Shown in pieces: positions 6,875-13,644 of a DNA stretch of 13,644 bases. Source of the stretch: MWDF01 sp964577435 (GTDB taxonomy: Bacteria; Bacillota; DTU025; MWDF01); contig CAZNZD010000042.1 of the NCBI GenBank assembly GCA_964577435.1, positions 1 to 13,644 on the forward strand, in the 5' to 3' direction. A program made the position numbers and the translations under genes. Each line of letters starts with the position of its first letter. The stretch's first letter is position 1. Under the pieces are notes generated by a model. The model was not told the DNA's origin. It worked only from the letters and a program-made list of their open reading frames with translations, and did no database searches.

Positions 6875-7848
6875 CAGCCCTTCACCTCATTCATCTCGCA
6901 AATAGTGCTGAACTTGCCCGTGAGCCTGCGGCCTCTCGTGAACGCCTTGCAGGCCATTGTCTTGCCCCCAGAAGGCCTAACCGTCACAAGCTCCACCCAG
7001 CCGTCGCCTGCCGCTGCGATTATCGAGCAGTCCTTCATCGCATAAGCTTCCCCAGGCTCCGGCTCCGGAAGGTCCATGCTCAAAGCCTCGCATTGAGGCA
7101 GAACCCTCGCCTCGAAGACCTTGACTTCGCTTCCGCAGAGCATCGCCCTTGCGCCGGGCTCCGGCGATAGCGCCCTCACCCTGTCCACCACCTGCCGGGG
7201 GCCCTGGGACCAGTCGATGAACTCGTCCTGCCTGGTTATCTTCCTTGCGACGGTCGCGCCCTTAGGGTCCTGCGGGATTCTGGGCGCCTTCCCATTCTCA
7301 AGTAAACGCAGCATCCGGACGATAAGTTCTGAGCCCCTCTCGGAGACCTTCCTGAAAAGGGACCCTGCATCGTCGGATTCTAGTATCGCAAGCTCTGAGG
7401 TGATGCCTATGTCGCCTGCGTCCATGGCCTCGTTCATGTACATGATCGTGACGCCCGTAGACTTCCTGCCGTCCATGATCGCCCTTTGAACCGGCGCCGC
7501 CCCCCTGTATTCAGGAAGAAGGGAGGCGTGTATGTTGATGAAGCCGTGCTTCGGCACCTCCAGCATGTCCTTGGGGATCTTCTGCCCGAATGCCATCACG
7601 ACAGCTACATCAGGCTTCAATGCACTGAAGCCCTCCATGAAGCCCGGGTCGGTCGCCCTCTCCGGCTGCAGGACAGGTATGCCAAGCTCGATTGCCCTCT
7701 TCTTGACCTCGGGCTGGTCCATAGCTTTGCCCCTGCCCTTCGGCCTGTCGGGCTGGCTTACGACAGCGATCACATCGTGGCCGGCCCCGATTATCGCATC
7801 AAGTGGCGGTACCGCGATGTTTGGGGTGCCCATGTAGACAACCCTCAC
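6874..7848 (-). CDS. fmt: Methionyl-tRNA formyltransferase
   Basis: Fmt transfers a formyl group from 10-formyltetrahydrofolate to initiator Met-tRNA. The 324-residue protein shows the N-terminal MRVVYMGTP Rossmann start, SQPDRPKGRG (31-40), and the formyltransferase core INIHASLLPEYRGAAP (104-119). Catalytic N105 and H107 lie in that core and D143 in DAGDI (143-147). The C-terminal OB-like domain covers about 210-324. Length is close to the usual 310-320. The start is GTG at 7848, overlapping the def TGA stop by 4 bases (GTGA), with a GGAAGGAAGG stretch upstream in def. It also shares one base with the next gene. Pairing with def is the classic arrangement: one gene adds the formyl group to the initiator, the other removes it from the nascent protein. 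Confidence 0.96.
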   Translation of the reverse strand: MRVVYMGTPNIAVPPLDAIIGAGHDVIAVVSQPDRPKGRGKAMDQPEVKKRAIELGIPVLQPERATDPGFMEGFSALKPDVAVVMAFGQKIPKDMLEVPKHGFINIHASLLPEYRGAAPVQRAIMDGRKSTGVTIMYMNEAMDAGDIGITSELAILESDDAGSLFRKVSERGSELIVRMLRLLENGKAPRIPQDPKGATVARKITRQDEFIDWSQGPRQVVDRVRALSPEPGARAMLCGSEVKVFEARVLPQCEALSMDLPEPEPGEAYAMKDCSIIAAAGDGWVELVTVRPSGGKTMACKAFTRGRRLTGKFSTICEMNEVKG

Positions 7849-8327
7849 TCGGCTGCGCCTTCCTTCCTGCCCTTGGGCTTCGGGTCCGTATAGACCATAT
7901 CGGCAAGGTCCGTGTACAGCTTCCCGTCCAGGTGGTCTATCTCATGCTGCAGGCACCTGGCTAGAAGCCCGTCCCCGTCCACAGTGCATGGCCTGCCCGC
8001 CCTGTCCAGGTACTTGACCTCGACGTAATCCGGCCTCTCCACGTAGGCGTACTTCCCGGGAAGCGAGAGGCATCTCTCCTCGCACTTCAGTGTCCCCGAT
8101 GTCTTCGTGATAGCGGGGTTGATCATAGTCACAGGCCCGTCACCTATGTCATAGACCACAAGCCTCACCGCTTCTCCTACCTGGGGTGCGGCAAGTCCTA
8201 TGCCGTCTGCGGCATACATGGTCTTCATCATCTCTGAGGCCAGGGTCAGTATCCTCTCGTCTATTGCCGTCACCGGCTTGGCCTTCCGCCTCAAGGCCGG
8301 GTCGCTGTCCATCCTAATCTCGAGCAT
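7845..8327 (-). CDS. def: Peptide deformylase
   Basis: Def removes the N-formyl group from nascent proteins using a catalytic metal (iron or zinc). The 160-residue protein carries motif I, GIGLAAPQ (42-49); motif II, with metal ligand C86 in ERCLS (84-88); and motif III, QHEIDH (127-132), with H128, E129 and H132. Motif II is normally EGCLS, so R85 replaces the Gly. All metal ligands and the catalytic Glu are intact, so the enzyme is probably active. Two starts are possible: ATG at 8327 and GTG at 8339. I chose ATG because the only SD-like string, GGAG, is one base from the GTG and 13 from the ATG; neither spacing is ideal. It lies 18 bases after priA and overlaps fmt by 4. Confidence 0.94.
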   Translation of the reverse strand: MLEIRMDSDPALRRKAKPVTAIDERILTLASEMMKTMYAADGIGLAAPQVGEAVRLVVYDIGDGPVTMINPAITKTSGTLKCEERCLSLPGKYAYVERPDYVEVKYLDRAGRPCTVDGDGLLARCLQHEIDHLDGKLYTDLADMVYTDPKPKGRKEGAAE

Positions 8328-8345
8328 CTTATCGCGCACACTCCG

Positions 8346-10529
8346 TCACATAGTACTCTGCGGGTCGAAATCGAGCTTTATCGAGCACCCTTCCGGCGGG
8401 TCCTCCTTTGCGACGAAGGTCAGCCTCTCAACAAGCTCGCCCTCATCTTCACCTAATAATAGTATATGCCATCTGCTCCTGCCTTCAACCCTGGATATGG
8501 GGGCGGGGGAAGGCCCCAGGACTTTGAGCCCGGATGGCTCTGCCTCGATCCTCCCGGCGATTGCCTCCGCAGCTGCTCCCGCTGACGCATCGGACTCCGA
8601 GACGACCAGCACCCTCGCCATATGTGAATAGGGCGGGTATCCCAGCGCCCTCCTTGAGGAGGCCTCCCTGTCGAAGAAGGCCCTGTAATCTCCCGCCTGC
8701 GCCGCCTTGAGGCTGTAATGGTCCGGATTGTAGCTCTGGACGATGACGAGCCCCGGCTCGGCCCCCCTTCCTGCCCTGCCGGAAACCTGGGCAACAAGCT
8801 GATATGTCCTCTCCGCCGCCCTGAAGTCAGGGAACTTGAGCGACATGTCGGCGGCGAGCACGCCTACCAGGGTCACCTCGGGGATGTCCAAACCTTTGGC
8901 TATCATCTGGGTGCCTACCAGAATCGGGGTCCTGCCGTCTCTGAACGCCTCCAGTATGCTCCTGTGGGATCCCCTCTTCCTGGTGCTGTCTACATCCATC
9001 CTACCGATGCCGGTGCCCGGAAAAAGCCTCCTAAGCTCCTCCTCCACCTTCTGGGTGCCGAAACCGTAGAGCTTAAGGCGCGCGCTGCCGCACTTGGGGC
9101 ATCTGGCGGGCACGGCCTCCTCGTGCTGGCAGTAGTGGCATCTGGCGAGCTTGGAGTCGGAGTGGTAGACAAGGGAGACATCGCAGCCGGGGCACTGCAT
9201 CGTGTAGCCGCAGTCCCTGCACAGGACAAGAGGCGAATGGCCCCTCCTGTTCAGGAAGAGGAGGATCCTTCCCCCCTTCTGAAGGGCGAGGTCCATCTCG
9301 GATTTTAGCCTCCTGCTCAGAAAGGAGTAATTGCCGTGGCGCATCTCCTCGCGCCTGTCGACGAGCACGATTTCGGGAAGCTTCCTGCCGTCCACCCTTT
9401 CGGGCAGCTCGCAAAGGCCGATTCGTCCTTCCGCCGCCCTTGCATATGTCTCAAGCGAAGGAGTCGCGGTGCCCAGCACCAGCGCTGCCTTGCAGAGCTC
9501 AGCCCTCTTCCTCGCCACTTCCCTAGCGTGGTATCTGGGGCTGTCCTCCTGCTTGTAGGACCCGTCGTGCTCCTCGTCGATTATTAGGAGGCCAAGCTTC
9601 TTAAGGGGGGCGAACACCGCGGACCTTGCTCCAACCACGACGTCGACCTGCCCCCGGCTCGCCATATACCAGTGGTAGGCCCGCTCGGAGTCGGTAAGGC
9701 CGCTGTGGAGGACCGCCACCCTCGAGCCGAAGTGGGACCTGACGATGTCGGACATCTGCGGGGTAAGCGCTATGTCGGGAACCAGCAGTATCCCCTGCCT
9801 GCCCTTCGCCACGGCCTCCTTCAGGGCTCTTATGTAGACTTCTGTCTTACCTGAGCCGGTGATGCCGTGAAGCAGCACCTCTCCGCCCAAGCGTTGGGCC
9901 TCGTTTATCACCTCAAGCGCTTTCTGCTGGTGTGGGGTCAGCTCATGCTGCCTTACCGGGCTTCTGCTCTCCTCTACCGACGGCTTCCTAAGAACGTACG
10001 CCCTTTCGATGAGGCCGGCTTTTACAAGCGACGCGACTGAGGATTCGTTGCCTGCCCCGCTCTCAAGGACCGCCCTTAAGGGAAGTGTCGCGCCTTCCTC
10101 GTGCGACATGAGCCAGTCCAGAAGCTTAAGCCTAGCGGGGCTCCTTCTTAGCTCCAGCCTTGCCGCCTGAGGGTCCTCAAGCAGCCTCCCTGACGCCCGG
10201 ATGCCCGGTGCCAGCGGTATGTTTCCCGACGGGAACATGAGCTTAGCCGCCTCAGCTTTCAAGCAGAGGTACCTTGCCGCCATCCAGCATGCCAGCTCCG
10301 GCATCTCGGGCGAGCTTTCAAGCACCCCGGCCTTGGGGGCTTTGAGCATCTTCACGCTTCTTTGGTCGGTCGCGTCCGAAGTCTCGAACACGAAGCCGTC
10401 TACTGTCCTGTTTCTGAACGGGACGGACACCTTGGAGCCGGGCCTTACCGGCATGCCCTGCGGTATCTCATAGTCGAAGAGCTGGTCAAGGTGCCTGTGC
10501 ACGATATCCACCGCCACTTTGGCGTACAC
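8346..10529 (-). CDS. priA: Primosomal protein N' (replication restart helicase PriA)
   Basis: PriA is the 3'-5' superfamily-2 helicase that recognises abandoned replication forks and reloads the replicative helicase. The 727-residue protein has the N-terminal 3'-DNA-binding domain (VAVDIVHRHLDQLFDYEIP, about 5-23), a winged-helix region, and Walker A GITGSGKT (222-229). Helicase motifs include PDIALTPQM, GARSAVFAP and the DEAH-like DEEH (318-321). A zinc-binding insert has eight cysteines in four pairs (437/440, 446/449, 464/467, 477/480). The C-terminal helicase motifs are GTQMIAKG and QVSGRAGRG. Nothing is missing. The start is GTG at 10529. AGGTGA lies 6 bases upstream and overlaps the yqeG stop codon, suggesting coupling. 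A short AT-rich run of rare Leu codons near the 3' end (about 8453-8466) overlaps a possible internal promoter. Confidence 0.97.
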   Translation of the reverse strand: MYAKVAVDIVHRHLDQLFDYEIPQGMPVRPGSKVSVPFRNRTVDGFVFETSDATDQRSVKMLKAPKAGVLESSPEMPELACWMAARYLCLKAEAAKLMFPSGNIPLAPGIRASGRLLEDPQAARLELRRSPARLKLLDWLMSHEEGATLPLRAVLESGAGNESSVASLVKAGLIERAYVLRKPSVEESRSPVRQHELTPHQQKALEVINEAQRLGGEVLLHGITGSGKTEVYIRALKEAVAKGRQGILLVPDIALTPQMSDIVRSHFGSRVAVLHSGLTDSERAYHWYMASRGQVDVVVGARSAVFAPLKKLGLLIIDEEHDGSYKQEDSPRYHAREVARKRAELCKAALVLGTATPSLETYARAAEGRIGLCELPERVDGRKLPEIVLVDRREEMRHGNYSFLSRRLKSEMDLALQKGGRILLFLNRRGHSPLVLCRDCGYTMQCPGCDVSLVYHSDSKLARCHYCQHEEAVPARCPKCGSARLKLYGFGTQKVEEELRRLFPGTGIGRMDVDSTRKRGSHRSILEAFRDGRTPILVGTQMIAKGLDIPEVTLVGVLAADMSLKFPDFRAAERTYQLVAQVSGRAGRGAEPGLVIVQSYNPDHYSLKAAQAGDYRAFFDREASSRRALGYPPYSHMARVLVVSESDASAGAAAEAIAGRIEAEPSGLKVLGPSPAPISRVEGRSRWHILLLGEDEGELVERLTFVAKEDPPEGCSIKLDFDPQSTM
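8461..8488 (-). promoter_or_regulatory. Candidate intragenic promoter for def-fmt-yugP-rsmB
   Basis: Inside the 3' end of priA the minus strand reads TTGAAG (8483-8488), 16 bases, then TATACT (8461-8466). This matches 4 of 6 and 5 of 6 positions of the standard sigma-A boxes at an acceptable spacing. The local codons include CTA-TTA-TTA for three leucines, which are AT-rich and unlike the surrounding coding sequence. A start near 8454 would give a leader of about 127 bases before def. Boxes and spacing are seen; activity is inferred. Confidence 0.4.
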
Positions 10530-10535
10530 CTCGGA

Positions 10536-11018
10536 TCACCTGCCCCTTCCGGTCAGCTTCTCCAGCCTTCTCATGAGCTTCGTCCACAGGCTGTCCTTCT
10601 CGGCCAGCGGCTCTACGAGTATGGAATCGATTCCTTCGATGTTTGCGCCCAGAATGTCCGTGAACAGCTGGTCACCGAACAGGATCACCTGTTCTTTCGG
10701 GATGCCAAGGGCCCTCATCGCCCTGGCCATGCCCCACGGCCAGGGCTTCACCCAGCCGTATACGACGGGAAGGCTCAGCAGGCCCCCAATAAGGTCGGCA
10801 CGCCTTCTGAAGTTGTTGGTGAAGACGACGATCCTGAACCCTTTGGCTATCGCGCTATCCAGCCAGTCCCTATATCCTTCGGGCAGCATAAGCGTCCCGA
10901 AGGGGATGAGCGTGTTGTCTGCGTCTATGAGAAGCCCCCTCTTGCCCGACTCCCATATGGCGCCGAGGTCGGCGTCGGTCACGCGCTGCATCGCCCAAGT
11001 GGGCTTCAGCTTTCCCAT
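10536..11018 (-). CDS. yqeG: YqeG-family HAD phosphatase
   Basis: The 160-residue protein belongs to the YqeG family of HAD-superfamily subclass IIIA phosphatases, related to phosphatidylglycerophosphate phosphatases of plastids and mitochondria. The nucleophile motif is DADNT at 32-36 with D32 and D34. Motif II is FTNN (66-69), the motif III lysine is K91 in VKPWP, and motif IV is FGDQLFTDILG (114-124) with D116 and D121. All catalytic positions are present. The substrate in bacteria is not settled; a role in phosphatidylglycerol synthesis is known for relatives but is only an inference here. The ATG at 11018 lies one base after the udk stop, with GGCAGG just upstream inside udk, so the two genes are probably coupled. 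In many Bacillota yqeG lies near yqeH/aroE; here it sits between udk and priA. Confidence 0.9.
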   Translation of the reverse strand: MGKLKPTWAMQRVTDADLGAIWESGKRGLLIDADNTLIPFGTLMLPEGYRDWLDSAIAKGFRIVVFTNNFRRRADLIGGLLSLPVVYGWVKPWPWGMARAMRALGIPKEQVILFGDQLFTDILGANIEGIDSILVEPLAEKDSLWTKLMRRLEKLTGRGR

Positions 11019-11019
11019 C

Positions 11020-11637
11020 CTACCTGCCCAGCCTGTTTCTGATGCCGGCGATGAGCATATCTATGGCGACGTTGTTGAATCCGCCCTCTGGCACGATTAT
11101 GTCGGCATATCTCTTGGTGGGCTCCACGAACTGGTTATGCATCGGCCTGACAGTGTCCAGGTATTGCCTTATGACCGACTCGGTCGTCCTTCCGCGGTCC
11201 CTCGTATCCCTTACAAGGCGCCTGATGAACCTGACGTCCGCATCCGTATCTACGTAGACTTTCATGTCCATGAGCGCCCTTACGCGCTCGTCTTCCAGGA
11301 CAAGAATGCCGTCGATGATGACGACTCCTGCGGGGTTGACCCTGGTTACCTTGGATATCCTCGTGTGCTCGCTGAAGGAGTAGGTCGGCTTCTCGATGAA
11401 CCTCCCTTGCTTCAGCTCCTTGATGTGGCTGATGAATAGGTCGATGTCGAAGGCGAAGGGATGGTCGTAGTTGACCTTCACCCTCTCCTCGAATGGCATG
11501 TTGGACTGGTCCTTGTAATAGGCGTCCATCTCCAGGACCGCCACATAGTCGCCCACGGCCTCTGCCACCCTGCGGACGACGGTGCTCTTGCCCGACCCGC
11601 TTCCTCCCGCAATTCCTATGGTAAAGGGGTTAGCCAT
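11020..11637 (-). CDS. udk: Uridine/cytidine kinase
   Basis: Udk phosphorylates uridine and cytidine to UMP and CMP in pyrimidine salvage. The 205-residue length is typical. The Walker A loop GGSGSGKST is at 11-19, and MDAYYKD (37-43) contains the catalytic Asp D38. YDHPFAFD (57-64) binds the nucleoside, VVIIDGILVLED covers the Walker B strand region, and RRLVRDTRDRGRT is the lid segment. MHNQFVEPTKRYADIIVPEGG is the family's C-terminal signature. The start is ATG at 11637, with GGAGGT 8 bases upstream, a strong site. It lies 24 bases after mltG and one base before yqeG. In Clostridia udk is commonly close downstream of mltG, usually with a methyltransferase and U32 peptidase genes between; those are absent here. 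Confidence 0.96.
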   Translation of the reverse strand: MANPFTIGIAGGSGSGKSTVVRRVAEAVGDYVAVLEMDAYYKDQSNMPFEERVKVNYDHPFAFDIDLFISHIKELKQGRFIEKPTYSFSEHTRISKVTRVNPAGVVIIDGILVLEDERVRALMDMKVYVDTDADVRFIRRLVRDTRDRGRTTESVIRQYLDTVRPMHNQFVEPTKRYADIIVPEGGFNNVAIDMLIAGIRNRLGR

Positions 11638-11661
11638 CGTACCGCACCTCCATAAACTGGC

Positions 11662-12660
11662 CTAGTTGGAGAACTTCGCCTGCAGGTGTTCGCCGTATGT
11701 CCTCGAGAAGCTGTGCGAGCCGTCGCCGTTGGCAACGAAGAACAGGTAATCGTGCCTGGCCGGATTAAGGACCGCATCGATGGCCGCAGCCCCGGGATTT
11801 GATATCGGCCCCGGAGGCAGCCCTGTCGTAAGGTATGTATTGTATGGTGACTTTATCAGCGTATCCTCCTTCGAAAGGACCGCCTTAGGTTCCGGAAGCA
11901 GGTACTGCACTGTAGCGCAGCTCTGAAGCGCCATGTTGATCCTGAGCCTGTTCATGAAGACCCCGGCTACGACTGGAAGCTCGGACGATAGCAGCGCCTC
12001 CTTCTCCACTATGGAGGCGAGCACCACCACCTGAACCGGGCTCAGATCAAGCTTGAGGCTCGATGCGATCTTCGAGCCCGCCTTGTCTTCGAAGTTTGCA
12101 AGCATCGCCTCTATGACTGCCTTCGCCCCGGCGCGTTCGCTGAACTCGTAGGTATCCGGGAAAAGGAAGCCTTCCAGCCCCCCGCTTAGCTTAAACGGGA
12201 TGATGCTAAGAAGCTCATCGCCAGGCTCCTCTACCAGGCCCATGAACTCGTCATAATCAGCAAGCCCTAGAGATTCGGCCCTTGCAGCGATCTGCCTTGC
12301 CGTGTAGCCTTCCGGCACTCTCAGGACTACGCCTTTCTGCAGCCCCAGCGACAGCTTCCTTGCCATCGAGGCCATGGTCTCTGCCTTGTCGAAGTCGTAT
12401 CTTCCGTACTTGAGCTGCCCGTCTAGTCCTGCGAGCTTCACATACGCCTTGAAGGCGAAGCCAGAGGCGATAAGCCCCTTCTCCTGAAGCAGTGAGGCGA
12501 TTGCTGCCGTCGAGCTTCCTTCCGGTATGAAAACCTCGATGAGCTCTCCAGCCCCGGCAGACACCGGCTCCATAGCGAGCTTTATGGCGGAAATGCCCAT
12601 CACGAGAAGCGCGGCTGCCATCACGATGGCAAGCTGGGCTCCCTTGGATCCTGATCTCAT
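11662..12660 (-). CDS. mltG: Endolytic murein transglycosylase MltG (YceG-like)
   Basis: MltG is a membrane-anchored lytic transglycosylase that cuts nascent glycan strands and is thought to set their length. The 332-residue protein has a short basic N-terminus (RSGSK) and one membrane segment at about 9-29, placing the rest outside the membrane. A LysM-like subdomain covers about 40-110. The catalytic domain has EGFLFPDTYEF (163-173), the catalytic Glu E219 in ASIVEKEA (215-222), LQSCATVQY (245-253), SPYNTYLTTGLPPGPISNPG (271-290) and FVANGDGSHSFSRTYGEH near the end. All expected motifs are present. The start is ATG at 12660. Only a weak, distant SD-like string (AGGGG, about 10 bases away) precedes it, so translation may be modest. 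A hairpin lies in the 72-base gap after the DUF1292 gene. Confidence 0.95.
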   Translation of the reverse strand: MRSGSKGAQLAIVMAAALLVMGISAIKLAMEPVSAGAGELIEVFIPEGSSTAAIASLLQEKGLIASGFAFKAYVKLAGLDGQLKYGRYDFDKAETMASMARKLSLGLQKGVVLRVPEGYTARQIAARAESLGLADYDEFMGLVEEPGDELLSIIPFKLSGGLEGFLFPDTYEFSERAGAKAVIEAMLANFEDKAGSKIASSLKLDLSPVQVVVLASIVEKEALLSSELPVVAGVFMNRLRINMALQSCATVQYLLPEPKAVLSKEDTLIKSPYNTYLTTGLPPGPISNPGAAAIDAVLNPARHDYLFFVANGDGSHSFSRTYGEHLQAKFSN

Positions 12661-12690
12661 TGATTAGCTACCCCTAAACCTAAGCTAAGA

Positions 12691-12717
12691 GCGCGAGACC
12701 TGCACAAGGTCCCGCGC
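12691..12717 (-). terminator. Hairpin between the DUF1292 gene and mltG, possible attenuator
   Basis: On the minus strand GCGCGGGACC (12708-12717) pairs with GGTCTCGCGC (12691-12700) around a 7-base loop: 10 bp with one GU pair. It is followed by TCTTAGCTTAGGTTT, which is only partly T-rich, so it is not a textbook intrinsic terminator. It could partly end transcription after the DUF1292 gene or protect the upstream mRNA. The pairing is seen; the role is inferred. Confidence 0.4.
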
Positions 12718-12732
12718 GCCATGCCCAAAGGT

Positions 12733-13167
12733 TTACTCCTCGTCTTCTTCCTCGTCCTCTTCGAACTCTTCCTCGTCCTCTTCGTCGATCAACTGGAGTA
12801 TCTCCTCGATCTTGTCCTCCAGCTGCTTGTCTTCCTCCTCGGTGAGCTCTGTGACGTCAGGTTCGCCGTCTACTCCGGCCACTATTCTGAGGACCGCGAG
12901 GTCTCTTTCCATATCCTCGTCCTCGCAGCCGCATGACTCGCACTCGGTCGGTTCTGCGTCGTGGTCATGCCCGCAGCCGCAATCGCTGCATGAATCGCAT
13001 GACTCCTCCTTCTCCAGCTCCTTTATCTCCGAGTCGAACAGCGAGAACATTATCGCGTACTGCTTTCCCTCGTTTTCGAAAAGCTTGCGGCATACGAAGT
13101 ACTTCTCGCCCTCATCCTCATAACCAAGCACCCATACGCTGCCTTCTATCTGCTCCGGATTGAACAT
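12733..13167 (-). CDS. DUF1292-type acidic protein with an internal Cys/His cluster
   Basis: The 144-residue protein resembles DUF1292, short acidic Bacillota proteins of unknown function found beside ruvX and mltG. Two blocks fit that family: residues about 8-46 (VWVLGYEDEGEKYF, KQYAIMFSLFD) and about 89-125 (LAVLRIVAGVDGEPDVTELT). Between them, residues 57-81 hold seven cysteines (57, 60, 63, 65, 76, 79, 81) and two histidines (67, 69), a likely metal-binding cluster that I do not know from ordinary DUF1292 proteins. The last 17 residues are all Asp or Glu except F135. There is no signal peptide or membrane segment. The start is ATG at 13167, with AGGTGG 8 bases upstream; the GTG at 13179 lies within that site. 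Family assignment rests on context and gross pattern, so it is less certain than for the enzymes. Confidence 0.8.
   Translation of the reverse strand: MFNPEQIEGSVWVLGYEDEGEKYFVCRKLFENEGKQYAIMFSLFDSEIKELEKEESCDSCSDCGCGHDHDAEPTECESCGCEDEDMERDLAVLRIVAGVDGEPDVTELTEEEDKQLEDKIEEILQLIDEEDEEEFEEDEEEDEE
12747..12784 (-). repeat. Short direct repeat encoding the acidic tail
   Basis: A 17-base string (CTTCCTCGTCCTCTTCG on the plus strand) occurs exactly at 12747-12763 and again at 12768-12784, a 21-base period. It codes for part of the Asp/Glu tail of the DUF1292-type protein. The period is seven codons, so gain or loss of a unit would keep the frame. Confidence 0.7.
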
Positions 13168-13225
13168 CAGTTTTACCACCTTTCATTTTAGACCATTCGT
13201 AATTTACAGCCTGGAGCCTTCCCCG

Positions 13226-13644
13226 TCAAGCACCGCCGCTTCTTCGCGCATCCAGGTACGACTGTAGCATGATAGCCGCCGCCATGCTGTCTACGGCCCC
13301 TTTCCTGTCCTTTCGCGAGACGTCCGCCGATATCATGAGCTTGTTGGCCTGGCTGCTTGAAAGCCTTTCATCCCATGTCTCGACTTCTATGTCCGTGCCT
13401 TCTTTCAAGGCTTGCACGAATCTTTCCGTGAACTCCGCAGCCGGCCCCACAGTGCCGTCCATCCGGACCGGCATGCCTACTACTATGAGGACGGCTTCAG
13501 ACTTTGCGGCAAGGTCTGCTACTGCGGCTACATTCTTTGACAGCCCCTTAGCATCAAGAGTAACCGAGGGAAGGGCCATCCTTCCGCCGTAATCGCTTAG
13601 CGCAGTCCCTATCCTAACCTTGCACAGGTCGATGCCCAGTACCC
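13226..13644 (-). CDS. ruvX: Putative pre-16S rRNA nuclease / Holliday junction resolvase-like RuvX (YqgF), 5' end cut off
   Basis: RuvX/YqgF is an RNase H-fold protein implicated in maturation of the 16S rRNA 5' end. The reading frame is open to the right edge, and the visible 138 residues nearly reach the family's full length (about 140-150), so only a few N-terminal residues are missing. The first catalytic segment reads VLGIDLCKVRIGTALSD. The usual DxG is DLC here, with Cys replacing Gly, but the catalytic Asp is kept. GMPVRMDGTVGP follows, then the WDERLSS motif and DSMAAAIMLQSYL with the last catalytic Asp. The neighbourhood ruvX-DUF1292-mltG is conserved in Clostridia. The stop is TGA at 13226. 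A 58-base gap to the next gene has only a weak TAAAAT box and no clear promoter. Confidence 0.92.
   Translation of the reverse strand, partial: VLGIDLCKVRIGTALSDYGGRMALPSVTLDAKGLSKNVAAVADLAAKSEAVLIVVGMPVRMDGTVGPAAEFTERFVQALKEGTDIEVETWDERLSSSQANKLMISADVSRKDRKGAVDSMAAAIMLQSYLDARRSGGA

Noticed and set aside
13168..13225. Promoter between ruvX and the DUF1292 gene (TAAAAT box)
   Set aside because: No -35 partner at a suitable distance and no shared core with the other candidate promoters; too weak to list as a feature.
1..13644. Mobile elements, CRISPR arrays, tRNA or rRNA genes, phage or defence genes
   Set aside because: No transposase or integrase reading frames, no regularly spaced repeats, and no tRNA or rRNA-like segments were noticed. 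Nearly all sequence is filled by intact housekeeping genes.

Overview
The window is a GC-rich stretch of bacterial chromosome carrying sixteen protein-coding genes, all on the minus strand and packed almost without gaps. Both edges cut through a gene. The gene set (RNase J, a DUF1292 protein, YqeG, a YugP-type zinc peptidase, RuvX, and the dapB-asd-lysC-dapA order) and the strong AGGAGG-type ribosome binding sites point to a GC-rich member of the Bacillota (Clostridia-like). Arg AGG and Ile ATA codons look frequent by eye. A related low-GC-type phylum such as Synergistota cannot be excluded from this sequence alone.

Reading in the direction of transcription (right to left), there are three blocks. 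Block A (13644 to about 10536) is ruvX (5' end cut off), a DUF1292 protein with an unusual Cys/His cluster, mltG (septal/lateral peptidoglycan transglycosylase), udk (uridine kinase) and yqeG (HAD phosphatase). Block B (10529 to 4819) is priA, def, fmt, a yugP-type zinc peptidase and rsmB. It covers replication restart, N-formyl-Met initiation and removal, and rRNA methylation, and it is translationally coupled through overlaps of 4, 1 and 8 bases. Block C (4734 to 301) is dut, dapB, asd, lysC and dapA, which cover most of the aspartate-to-dihydrodipicolinate/DAP pathway plus dUTPase. The TTG-started 5' end of an RNase J gene (187 to the window edge) follows.

The few intergenic gaps hold the likely control elements. 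An AT-rich 84-base gap before dut has two TATAAT boxes. A 113-base gap before RNase J has a TATAAT box and three successive hairpins in the predicted mRNA leader. A 72-base gap before mltG has a 10-bp hairpin. A TTGAAG-16-TATACT element lies inside the 3' end of priA, upstream of def.

No mobile element, CRISPR array, tRNA, rRNA, riboswitch of a known class, phage gene or defence system was seen. This is mainly an ordinary housekeeping region. The points most worth a second look are the Cys/His-rich DUF1292 variant, the structured RNase J leader and the shared promoter core.
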